Of a stretch of DNA of 64,000 bases, positions 41,597 to 50,180 are shown piece after piece (position 1 is the stretch's first letter; each line of letters starts with the position of its first letter). The notes under the pieces were generated by a model. That model made no database searches. It had not been told where the DNA came from and saw only the letters and a program-made list of their open reading frames with translations. This stretch comes from Collinsella sp. (lineage in GTDB: Bacteria > Actinomycetota > Coriobacteriia > Coriobacteriales > Coriobacteriaceae): NCBI GenBank assembly GCA_019414245.1, contig DXMK01000015.1, positions 107,283-171,282 on the forward strand. Direction: 5' to 3'. The translations under genes were made by a program, and so were the position numbers.

Positions 41597-44383
41597 TTAT
41601 CCGATAACTTCAAGTACGATTGAATTGATGCTCTCTCCATAACCAATACCAGGAACAGCCCATTTTCCATTCAAGTCAGTCGTTTTAGGCGCGCATCCCC
41701 GTTTGACATATCCGAAACGGGGATCAACGCAGGTTTTGTTTAGAGGTTCATCAGTAGCGTAAGCCTTAAGATGTTGAACCTGAGCGCGAAGACCGATTCG
41801 AACAGACTCAAAAGTGTATCCAGGCTTACCGGCTCCCGTAGCTCCCAAACCACCAAAATTGCACTGCTCAGGCTTAACAAGATTGCCGAACTTTAAATAA
41901 CCTGTTTCTTTCATGACCTGGGCATAGAGCACTTCAGGAGAGATGCCTTCAGAAGTTGCCTCTTCATAAAGAATCTTGCAGAACTCTTTAACTGTGGCAG
42001 CCCCTTTGTTTTTATAAACAGATTTCGGATAGGCCTGCTCCCCAACAGTTCTTAGATAATGGGCCGCAGCATCTTCATATGAAGAAAAGGCGGGAGACAT
42101 AATGTAGCCCTCGAAACTGGTCATGCTCGACCCATCGCGCCGCTCTTTTAATCCATATTTAAGGTAATGGGTATAGTAAGCCTTTAAATTTTTACCGAAA
42201 GCCTTGCGAAGATCTAAATAACGAGTTTTATAGCCATGCACGTCGAACGCCTCGGAGCCGCGGCGGCCCTCGGCCATTCCGTAGTTGATGAAGTGGCGCA
42301 GGACGGCAGAGTCGTCGAGCATCGTCACGCCGCCGTTGGTCGTCTTGGTGTATGCCTTCTCGACGTCGTCGTTGCGGGAGAGGTAGTACCCGGGGTCATA
42401 GACGGGAGCGTAGTCCACGCCGCCCGCCGAGGTGCGAAGCCCCTTGATCTTGGAGCAGCCGGTAGCGTGGCGCCCCTCGGACTTCCCGTAACTCATATAG
42501 TGCTCGTAGTACCTTGCGAGGTCGGTGCCGTAGGCGGCGCGGAGGTCGGGGTACTCGTTGTAGTAGCTCTGCACGTCGAACGCCTCGGAGCCGCGGCGGC
42601 CCTCGGCCATGCCGTACCGGATGAAGTGGCGGAGGACGGCAGAGTCGTCGAGCATCGTCACGCCGCCGTTGGTCGTCTTGGTGTATGCCTTCTCGACGTC
42701 GTCGTTGCGGGAGAGGTAGTACCCGGGGTCATAGACGGGAGCGTAGTCCACGCCGCCCGCCGAGGTGCGAAGCCCCTTGATCTTGGAGCAGCCGGTAGCG
42801 TGGCGCCCCTCGGACTTCCCGTAACTCATATAGTGCTCGTAGTACCTTGCGAGGTCGGTGCCGTAGGCGGCGCGGAGGTCGGGGTACTCGTTGTAGTAGC
42901 TCTGCACGTCGAACGCCTCGGAGCCGCGGCGGCCCTCGGCCATGCCGTAGTTAATAAAATGTTGGAGGGCCTTGTCCTTATCGTTGTTGGACCATTTAGC
43001 GACATCAGGATTATTCTTTAGGTAATAGTCAGCATCAAATACAGCAGAGTAATCCATCCAACTAGAACGCGGGAATTGAGCAATAATCGCATCGGCGTCA
43101 GCTTCCCCCAGACGCTTGCAACCAGCATCGCTAAAGTATTTCCAAACGTCACCCGAATTAGAAATAAAGCCATGCTCGATCAAGATGCCAGGGATCCCCT
43201 GCTCGCGAGCACAGCGAATAACGGCAAATTCGTCACCAACCGTCATCTGAAACACGCCACGATAGGTCAAGCCAAGCGCAGACAAATTATTCATTACTTT
43301 TTGGGCAAGCTCGACAGAGGCTTTCGTATAGCTCGTGCCATTGGCCGTAGGCGCGTAAACCTCAGCACCATGCGCCGCAGAACTACCAGAGTTAATATGA
43401 AAACTCACAAAAGCTTGTGCACCCTGCTTTACGCATCGCTGAACGCGGTACAGAAAATCGTTGCTGCCATAAGATCCACTTTGTCCTCGAGACATCACGA
43501 CCTTAAAACCATATCGCTCCAGCTTGGCCTTACAGGCAACAGCAATCTTCCAAGTAAGATCCGCCTCGCTCTTCCCATTACCTTGAGCGCCGGGATCAAC
43601 GCCGCCATGGCCAGGATCAAGAGCAATAACATACGCACCGTTCACAGCAGTACCGGCAAGAGAGAGAGACTGCTCCCCATTTGAGGCGGTAAGTGCGTCG
43701 CCAATCGTGGCAGCCTGAATCGCATTGCCAGAATCATCTGAATAATAAACAGACGAATTAGCACTGCCTTCGGCGAGGCCGTCGTCCACAGCGGCATTCG
43801 CATCAATGTCGAACGCATATCCACATTGCATCAAATCGACACTGTGTTCCGTGGCATCGCCTTGCAGATGATAGGAGATCGAAATCAAATCATATCCGCA
43901 CTCGGCATAATCCTTACCGAACTGAAATGCGGCAGCATTGCCGCTGACGGCCATCGCACTAACAGAAAGGGAGTTACCAGTTGTGGATTCCAATTCAAGA
44001 GTCGCATCTGTGAGTACATCAGAATCGTTAGGGGTAGCAAAAGCAATCACCTGGTCCACACCGACTGGAAGCTGCGGATAGGCGATATAGAGATACTGAT
44101 ACGAATCGGTTAAAACGTCGCCGTTCCCATCCGCCACAACGGAAGAGTCATTTTCTTCTGCGGCAAGATTGTCAGAGTCGACCTGATTCTTATTGGAGGG
44201 CGAGGAGGCGGGGTCGTTAGTCGAGTTTGAATTGCTCTCAGAATCCGCGACTTCAGCAGTTGAATCCTGCTGAACAGGTTCACCGTTGATTGCATAGGCA
44301 GTGGCGACAGGCCCGATCAGCGGATTAAGTCCAATAACTAACGCCGCAACGAAAGTCGCAAGAAGTAGCAGATGACGTTTCAT
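41597..44383 (-). CDS. Secreted N-acetylmuramoyl-L-alanine amidase with repeats and glucosaminidase-like end
   Basis: 928 residues. Signal peptide of about 31 residues ending AYA, then a Ser/Asn/Asp-rich linker. Amidase_3 domain at about 252-436: zinc ligands H259, E273 and H329 and catalytic E403 are all present. Next come repeats of a 111-residue unit (YDPGYYL...DV and HFI.YGMAEGRRGS blocks), nearly identical twice and partial at both ends. The C-terminal ~140 residues look like a glucosaminidase (MKETGYLKFG, NFGGLGATG). It should cleave peptidoglycan outside the membrane, with the repeats binding the wall. ATG 44383 is preferred over the open frame above it. Placement at the end of a glycan locus suggests wall remodelling for polymer attachment (inference). 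Confidence 0.88.
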   Translation of the reverse strand: MKRHLLLLATFVAALVIGLNPLIGPVATAYAINGEPVQQDSTAEVADSESNSNSTNDPASSPSNKNQVDSDNLAAEENDSSVVADGNGDVLTDSYQYLYIAYPQLPVGVDQVIAFATPNDSDVLTDATLELESTTGNSLSVSAMAVSGNAAAFQFGKDYAECGYDLISISYHLQGDATEHSVDLMQCGYAFDIDANAAVDDGLAEGSANSSVYYSDDSGNAIQAATIGDALTASNGEQSLSLAGTAVNGAYVIALDPGHGGVDPGAQGNGKSEADLTWKIAVACKAKLERYGFKVVMSRGQSGSYGSNDFLYRVQRCVKQGAQAFVSFHINSGSSAAHGAEVYAPTANGTSYTKASVELAQKVMNNLSALGLTYRGVFQMTVGDEFAVIRCAREQGIPGILIEHGFISNSGDVWKYFSDAGCKRLGEADADAIIAQFPRSSWMDYSAVFDADYYLKNNPDVAKWSNNDKDKALQHFINYGMAEGRRGSEAFDVQSYYNEYPDLRAAYGTDLARYYEHYMSYGKSEGRHATGCSKIKGLRTSAGGVDYAPVYDPGYYLSRNDDVEKAYTKTTNGGVTMLDDSAVLRHFIRYGMAEGRRGSEAFDVQSYYNEYPDLRAAYGTDLARYYEHYMSYGKSEGRHATGCSKIKGLRTSAGGVDYAPVYDPGYYLSRNDDVEKAYTKTTNGGVTMLDDSAVLRHFINYGMAEGRRGSEAFDVHGYKTRYLDLRKAFGKNLKAYYTHYLKYGLKERRDGSSMTSFEGYIMSPAFSSYEDAAAHYLRTVGEQAYPKSVYKNKGAATVKEFCKILYEEATSEGISPEVLYAQVMKETGYLKFGNLVKPEQCNFGGLGATGAGKPGYTFESVRIGLRAQVQHLKAYATDEPLNKTCVDPRFGYVKRGCAPKTTDLNGKWAVPGIGYGESINSIVLEVIG
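42239..42949 (-). repeat. 333-bp tandem repeat inside the amidase gene
   Basis: Two full units (42239-42571, 42572-42904) and the start of a third (to 42949). Spacing is exactly 333 bases, i.e. 111 codons. By eye the units differ at about five positions, all in the first 65 bases. The repeats are GC-rich while the flanking parts of the gene are not. Confidence 0.9.
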
Positions 44384-44730
44384 ACCAACCCCCATCAGAT
44401 ACAAGTACAGGTGATGCTCTCGAAATTATAAGGCAGGTGGAGCCCATGAGCAGCAAGCCAACCGCAAAAGCACTTCCCGGAAAACCAAAGCAAATATAGA
44501 GGGCTACAAGTTAGATCGATTTACATGTATATTAGCCCACGCAATCCATCAGGCCATAAATCAAAACAAAAAACAGCATTCGATGTTAGCCGCCTTTTTT
44601 GACCTGATTTACGCGAGGCTACGACGAAGAACAACGCAACGGTTTTAGTTGCCTTCACCCAAATGCAACTAAAACCGTTGCAAACGCAATTAGGTATAAT
44701 TCTTCCAAATCGCCTAGAGAAAGTGTTTGA
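44384..44730. promoter_or_regulatory. Divergent intergenic region with 17-bp perfect palindrome
   Basis: 347 bases without a gene. An inverted repeat with 17-bp perfect arms (44636-44652 and 44665-44681, 12-base loop) lies directly upstream of TATAAT at 44695-44700, which serves the GT2 at 44731. The right arm covers the expected -35 position, so a bound regulator would control access. No U-run follows. On the amidase side I see only A/T-rich sequence without a clear promoter. Confidence 0.7.
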
Positions 44731-45831
44731 ATGCTGACCGTAATCGTGCCTACTTACAATGCCGAGCCGTATCTTTCTCAGGCTATAGGCAGCCTATTAA
44801 ACGAAAAGAATATCGAACTGGAAATCCTCGCCATCAACGACGGATCCACCGACAACTCACTCGCCATTATGGAAGATTTCGCCGCGCGCGACTCACGCGT
44901 TCGAGTGATCGATAAGGCAAACCAGGGTTACGGCGCAACCTGCAATCTGGGCATTCGCGAGGCAAAGGGCGACTGGATTGCCATCCTCGAGCCCGATGAT
45001 TGGATCGAGCCCGGAATGTACTCCGACATGCTTGCCTTTGCCAAACGCGAATTTGGCGATCCGAACAAGCTCGATATTATTGAGACCCCGTATTGGATCA
45101 TTCGCAACCCCGATACTCCCCAAGAGGTCAAACTACACTGCGCATATCGCGGTCGCATTAAACCGCCTCGGCAACCATTCACCATTCACGACGCTCCACA
45201 CCTGCTGGCCCATCATCCGTCCATTTGGTCGGCAATCTATCGTCGCGACTTCCTGTTGCAAAACAATATCTGGTTTAAGGAAATCCCCGGTGCGGGCTGG
45301 GCCGATAATCCATTCCTTGTCGAAACGCTATGCCAGGCAAAGGCGATCGCTTACTGGCCCAAGCCGTATTACTGCTACCGCGAGGAAACACCCGAAAAGG
45401 CAGCCACTCTGGCCAAGCGCGACCCCTTGATGCCGTTTAATCGCTGGAACGACATGGTCGATATTCTTGAGCGGCTCAACGTCACCGACCCCGCCGTTTG
45501 GACACCGCAAATCACACGCGGCTTCACTTATATGGGCATCATGATCGAGCACACCGGAATTGAGGGGCACCCCGAAATCGAGCGGGCGATCCACAGGATG
45601 TTCGAACGCATGCCGCAAGAGCTGGTATTTGCCAATCCTCGCATTACCCCTGCGGCCAAAAAGCTCTATGCCGAGTATATGGGCATCGCCAACCCTAAAA
45701 TCAGCTACTGCGCATACGCCAAGGACCTCGTGGGCGAGGGCCTGTATAACGTATGGAACAAGGGGCCCAAGCAAACTCTAAAAATGATCACATCGCACTT
45801 TGGTTCATACAACGCACGCGCTGGAAAATAG
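44731..45831 (+). CDS. GT2 family glycosyltransferase
   Basis: 366 residues, soluble: LTVIVPTYNAEPYL, INDGSTDNS and EPDDW metal block, then a long C-terminal region with WADNPF and PKPYYCYREE. A close relative of enzymes in actinobacterial and pneumococcal capsule loci; donor unknown. ATG 44731 starts the protein exactly at the first strand. It is followed after four bases by the acyltransferase gene. Confidence 0.87.
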   Translation: MLTVIVPTYNAEPYLSQAIGSLLNEKNIELEILAINDGSTDNSLAIMEDFAARDSRVRVIDKANQGYGATCNLGIREAKGDWIAILEPDDWIEPGMYSDMLAFAKREFGDPNKLDIIETPYWIIRNPDTPQEVKLHCAYRGRIKPPRQPFTIHDAPHLLAHHPSIWSAIYRRDFLLQNNIWFKEIPGAGWADNPFLVETLCQAKAIAYWPKPYYCYREETPEKAATLAKRDPLMPFNRWNDMVDILERLNVTDPAVWTPQITRGFTYMGIMIEHTGIEGHPEIERAIHRMFERMPQELVFANPRITPAAKKLYAEYMGIANPKISYCAYAKDLVGEGLYNVWNKGPKQTLKMITSHFGSYNARAGK

Positions 45832-45835
45832 TCTG

Positions 45836-46966
45836 ATGGGCAGCAAAACAAGCAGAAACACCTCCATCGAAGCGCTGCGCTTGGTAGCGGTCGCTGGCAT
45901 CGCGGTATTCCACACGTTTCAGTGGACCTTCCAGGCCGTCTGCATCAGCGTGCCGGAATATGCACCGCTCGCCGCCTTCCCCTATTCGGGACTGCTGGGG
46001 TTCATTAACTTGCTGGGCTGCTGGGCCAACGAGGTCTTCTTTATGATCTCGGGCTATTTTCTCATCGCTTCGGCCGCGCGTGCTTGGGACGGTGGAGCAA
46101 CGTGGAAGTCGCAAATGCAACGGGCGGCGCAGCGCCTTGGCAAGGTCATCTTGCCTACTGCGTTTTATTGCCTCATGGCGCTCGCGTGGTCCACGGTCGT
46201 CTCACCCATTCCCGATGTCTCCCTGCACGCGCACTATTGGTACACGCTGGGGCTTGAGTTTATCTGGGTCTATGCCGCCACGGTCTTCATGGCGCCGCTG
46301 TTTGGCCTGGCCAAGAGTCGACTCTCTAAGAGGAGCTACACGGCAGCGGTCATCGTCGTTGGAATCCTCGCATTTGTTGTTAACGGGTATTTAGCCGCCA
46401 TGAGTGCGACAAGCGCTGGCGAGTTTTCTTGGCTCCAGAAGTCCATGAGCGCTACCACGTACGTAGTCGCATTTTTGATCGGCGGGCTGCTCCGCGACAT
46501 TACCGATGTCATGGATTCGGACAGGGCGGGCGCCTTAGGCATGCGGTCGCTCGCAGCGGTTTTGGTGCTCACCACCATCCTGGAAGGCGAACTCTCCTTC
46601 ACCGGCAACCTCACAGCAATGGCAGCCCTCTCCTACAAATCGACCTCGTTGATCTCGTTTGTCCTCGCTGCCACCTCCCTGCTCTTTGCGGCTACCCGAC
46701 GCAGCGCCTCGGACAATCCACGAGCCGCAGGCGTCATCGTCACCCTTTCGACCGCCACGCTCGGTTTCTATGTGATGCAGTCGCTCACCAGTAGCCTGTG
46801 GCGTCCCGTCTTCAATACGTTGCTCGCAAACATACTGGTCAGCCAAAACAGCCCGGCAGCTATATGCATCGTCACGGGTACCGTCATTAGCATCGTCTTT
46901 GCCTTAGTGCTCCTCATCATCGACGCAGCTAGAAGCCTTATCGCTCGCAAGCTCAAGCGACAATAG
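45836..46966 (+). CDS. Acyltransferase family 3 membrane protein
   Basis: 376 residues with about ten hydrophobic helices. Seen: an early RNTSIEALRLVAVAGIAVFH block (family R/H motif region), FFMISGYF after the second helix. These enzymes O-acetylate or otherwise acylate surface sugars, moving the group from cytoplasmic acyl-CoA (known). Start ATG 45836 overlaps no gene but follows the GT2 stop by four bases, so the two are co-transcribed. Confidence 0.87.
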   Translation: MGSKTSRNTSIEALRLVAVAGIAVFHTFQWTFQAVCISVPEYAPLAAFPYSGLLGFINLLGCWANEVFFMISGYFLIASAARAWDGGATWKSQMQRAAQRLGKVILPTAFYCLMALAWSTVVSPIPDVSLHAHYWYTLGLEFIWVYAATVFMAPLFGLAKSRLSKRSYTAAVIVVGILAFVVNGYLAAMSATSAGEFSWLQKSMSATTYVVAFLIGGLLRDITDVMDSDRAGALGMRSLAAVLVLTTILEGELSFTGNLTAMAALSYKSTSLISFVLAATSLLFAATRRSASDNPRAAGVIVTLSTATLGFYVMQSLTSSLWRPVFNTLLANILVSQNSPAAICIVTGTVISIVFALVLLIIDAARSLIARKLKRQ

Positions 46967-47136
46967 ACACGCTGCCGTAAGACGCTAAAGCCGCTACAGC
47001 CGTGGCAGGTTCCTGCGTTTTATCCAAAGCTTGCCGCCAAGGTGCGCCGAGCCTTTACAATAGGACAGTCCCAAGGACGTATTCGATAGCTTCCGCGCAG
47101 CACTCGCCCGCCGCGCGTGAAAGGATATATTGCCCC

Positions 47137-48156
47137 ATGCCTTCAACCCTCCCCGCCCCCATCGATAAGCTCGCCATCGTCGTCGTTACGTACAAGCGCC
47201 AGGAACTCCTGGCCAACTTGTTCGACTCCATGACCGAGCTCACGGCAACGCCCTGGCGCATCGTGATTGTCGATAACGAGAATTCGCGCGAGACCGAGGC
47301 CATGTGCACCGCATTCAACGAGCGCTTGGCCAACCTGTGGGGCATCGACACCGAGCAGCCCGACGCGCAGGGCGGCACCGACCGCGTCATCTACGCACCG
47401 CAGCTCGAAAACGGCGGCGGTGCGGGCGGCTTCTCCGCCGGCACTAAATGCGCCTACGACCTGGGCGCCCAGTGGTTCTGGGTGATGGACGACGACGTGC
47501 TCGTCATCCCCGAAGGCATCGAGCGCTTGGCCAAGTGGACCGACCGCTACGATGTCATCCAGGGTTCGCGCCTGGACTTCGACGGCGGCGCGTTCTTTTG
47601 GCAGTACCAACTGATCCTTTCGCTCGGCATTCCAAACCCTGTCGCCAAGTGGGATCTGGGTCCCGAGGGCTACCGCACCATGAACCAGCTGTGCTTTGAG
47701 GGCGGCATGTTCTCGCGCCGCGTGGTCGACAAGATTGGCCTGCCCGACGCGCGCTTCTTTATCTACGGCGACGATGCCTGCTATGGCTACGTGGCCAGCC
47801 AGCACTTCCCCGCCGCCGTTGTTGCCGACGTGGTTCTCAAGCGCGCCCGCGCTGTCTCTAACTGGGATATCGCCGGCAAGCGCCAGCTCAACTCTACGAG
47901 CGACACCAACCGTTACTACATCATGCGCAACCGCGGTTATCTGGCCCGCTACATGCAGATCTACGGCGACTATCACCCCGTGCTGTTCCGTCTGGGCAAC
48001 GCCGCGACCTTCTGCAAGGAATTTATTCGCCTGGCCGCCGTTGACAAGTGCTTTAAGACCGGAATTCCGGCGCTGCGCCGCGGCATGAAGGACGCCCGCA
48101 AGATCATCAAGGACCCCAACTGGAAGCCCATGCCGCCCATGAAGGACACCGAGTAA
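47137..48156 (+). CDS. GlfT1-like GT2 glycosyltransferase
   Basis: 339 residues. Seen: LAIVVVTYKRQELL, VIVDNENS, then LENGGGAGGFSAG followed by WVMDDDV. The NGGGAGGF/DDD pairing is shared with GlfT1/rhamnosyl-type transferases and with the GlfT2-like proteins in this window. A plausible initiator of the galactofuranose chain (inference). ATG 47137 follows AAAGGA at a slightly long distance; the frame is open upstream without function. GC-rich, unlike the A/T-rich locus core. Confidence 0.85.
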   Translation: MPSTLPAPIDKLAIVVVTYKRQELLANLFDSMTELTATPWRIVIVDNENSRETEAMCTAFNERLANLWGIDTEQPDAQGGTDRVIYAPQLENGGGAGGFSAGTKCAYDLGAQWFWVMDDDVLVIPEGIERLAKWTDRYDVIQGSRLDFDGGAFFWQYQLILSLGIPNPVAKWDLGPEGYRTMNQLCFEGGMFSRRVVDKIGLPDARFFIYGDDACYGYVASQHFPAAVVADVVLKRARAVSNWDIAGKRQLNSTSDTNRYYIMRNRGYLARYMQIYGDYHPVLFRLGNAATFCKEFIRLAAVDKCFKTGIPALRRGMKDARKIIKDPNWKPMPPMKDTE

Positions 48157-48180
48157 CGGAAGTCGGAAACACCTCGGCGC

Positions 48181-49977
48181 TTAAAGCCGCTGGCACACCG
48201 TAGCCACATGCTGCCCATCAAAACCGAACCCCCAGCGCATGCGACCCACGCCGGGGCGTGGCACACGGATTTCGTCGATGCCGTCGCGCTCTATGTCGAG
48301 TAGCGACTGCACGGCCAGCAATTCCAGGCCCAGCGCATCCACATCGGGGTCATACATCAAGTTAATCGTTATCAGCGGGCGCTCGTCCAGCATGCCAATC
48401 GTGTCTGCTACGTCGAACACGGCACCCGTAGGGAAAACCTGGATGTCCCAGCGACCCGCGCCACACTTTCGCCTCGAGGCAGGATTGGCATAACCCGGCA
48501 AGCCAAAGCAGAGCCCCTGCAAGAGCAGATGATATGGCAGCGGCTTATCTGGGTCGGTCTCACCGATTCCAGCATCCCCCAGGATGCGGCTTAGCGCCCG
48601 CCTCACGGTATCCTCGTTCCCACGGCACAGCCCGTCGCGAAACGCATCGACGTCTCGAATGTCTTCGGCAGCGCACTCAAACCACTCAATAATCACTAGA
48701 CGCAAGGCCTGGCGAAGCTCGTTATTGGGCAATCGCAAAGCACGGAGGCGATCGCCATGCTCTGGCTCCTCAGTCATATCCGTCGTGAGAAAACCGGACA
48801 GATACAGCGCTGTCCACATGCCATCGTCAGGCGAGAAATCTGGCTCTGCAGTGCCCAAACAAAGCGGGACCTCAGCGCACCCATGGGCCTCGAGCAAATC
48901 AAACAAGACCGAAAGGCGGTCGAGATTCCACCCGGCAACTACCCTACTCAGGCAATCCGCATACCCATACAGATCGGCGCGCACAGGCGCCGTGCAGCCT
49001 CGGTCCAGAAAACCGATCACGCGCGCCGGACTCGAGCAATAGGCCCTGCCAAACCGATATCCCTCGAGCCATTCACGCGCATCCTCCAGGTATTCCTCGC
49101 GCCCAGCATGATTCAACAGAGCCTGGACCTCGGCATCCGAAAAACCGAAACATCGGTCACACCACGCCGACAGCGGCGTCGTCAGACAATACGAGCAGCC
49201 GCGCGAAGAAAGCGCCGCTTCGGCAGGACCGGGACACTCCCCCATCAGACACGTCAGCCGCAACGAATCGCGCGCAGTGGCAATGGCGTCAAACAGCACA
49301 CGGTCAAGTAGTTCTGCCGGATCGGCGTCGGAAGCGTTCCTCGCGCTCGCACGGCGAGACCACGCCGCATCGTACCCATCAACGAGCAATACAACCTGCT
49401 CATCGCAGGCAATCTCCAGCAGCTCTATGAGCACACCGAGCACCGAGTCAACCTCGTCCGCGCTCGCCACGCCACGCGCGACACGTTCGATGTGACGCAC
49501 CTTATCTCGAGCTAAATCCGGAGCCTCCAAGAGCGCCAACAAGCGAGCGCACTCGCCCGAAAGGGCATCGCGCACGACGTCGGCAACAGCGGGGCCACGC
49601 CTCGCAGCGCCAGAAAAGTCCAGCGATATCACCGGATAGCAAGCGTACTCATCCCGATAGCGCCCGCCGTTCGCATCCCAAATCTGAGCATCGGCAAACA
49701 AATGCTGACCAGAGCGACCGACCGCTGGACGCTCCAGAAAAGCCCTGAGCATCGACAAGTTCATGCTCTTGCCAAAACCCTCGGGTCGACAGCACACCAC
49801 AACGGACGCGTCGCAGTCCAACACATCGGCAATAAACATGGTCTTGTCAACCAGCATGCAACGACCAATGGCATCGGCAAAATCATGCACACCGACCGGC
49901 AAAACCGCATCATCGACATGGTTGACAAGCCGTACGCCAAAAGTATCGGCACTGTTGCAATACTCCTGTTCAGACAC
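48181..49977 (-). CDS. AAA-ATPase-like protein with degenerate P-loop
   Basis: 598 residues. N-terminal AAA-ATPase-like region: FVDK-like segment replaced by LVDKTMFIADVL, then CRPEGFGKSMNLSML where the family has RPRRFGKT; LLVDGYDA as Walker B. The C-terminal ~120 residues resemble the nuclease-like tail seen in this family. Such genes are numerous in anaerobes and of unknown role. The P-loop keeps GKS, so ATP binding is possible. Start GTG 49977 with GGGAG nine bases upstream. It faces the GlfT1-like gene tail to tail, 24 bases apart. Confidence 0.8.
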   Translation of the reverse strand: MSEQEYCNSADTFGVRLVNHVDDAVLPVGVHDFADAIGRCMLVDKTMFIADVLDCDASVVVCCRPEGFGKSMNLSMLRAFLERPAVGRSGQHLFADAQIWDANGGRYRDEYACYPVISLDFSGAARRGPAVADVVRDALSGECARLLALLEAPDLARDKVRHIERVARGVASADEVDSVLGVLIELLEIACDEQVVLLVDGYDAAWSRRASARNASDADPAELLDRVLFDAIATARDSLRLTCLMGECPGPAEAALSSRGCSYCLTTPLSAWCDRCFGFSDAEVQALLNHAGREEYLEDAREWLEGYRFGRAYCSSPARVIGFLDRGCTAPVRADLYGYADCLSRVVAGWNLDRLSVLFDLLEAHGCAEVPLCLGTAEPDFSPDDGMWTALYLSGFLTTDMTEEPEHGDRLRALRLPNNELRQALRLVIIEWFECAAEDIRDVDAFRDGLCRGNEDTVRRALSRILGDAGIGETDPDKPLPYHLLLQGLCFGLPGYANPASRRKCGAGRWDIQVFPTGAVFDVADTIGMLDERPLITINLMYDPDVDALGLELLAVQSLLDIERDGIDEIRVPRPGVGRMRWGFGFDGQHVATVCQRL

Positions 49978-50109
49978 CGTAACTTCTCCCTAAAACGCAG
50001 CACGAAGCCCATTGTAGCGAGCAGTTCAAGTGCAACGCTGGATCCGTGCAAAGGCATCGGGCAACGGTAGGAACAAAGGCCTTGAGGGGGCATAACAAAT
50101 CGTTGTGCA

Positions 50110-50147
50110 ACAAAATGGGGCCCGATGCAACTGCACCGGCCCCCATT
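50110..50147 (-). terminator. Terminator of the LPXTG-like protein gene
   Basis: Minus-strand 16-bp stem (50132-50147 with 50114-50129; one mismatch, one wobble) closed by a two-base loop, followed by TTGTTG. Confidence 0.75.
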
Positions 50148-50180
50148 GCGAATCTTTAGTTGTCGGGCAACCGAAAGGGA

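Noticed and set aside
42239..42949. Tandem repeats considered as CRISPR
   Set aside because: Units are 333 bases and coding with no spacers; no cas genes in the window.
42236..43021. 261-codon plus-strand frame over the repeats
   Set aside because: Mirror of the amidase repeats; the minus-strand reading has domains, signal peptide and correct repeat phase.
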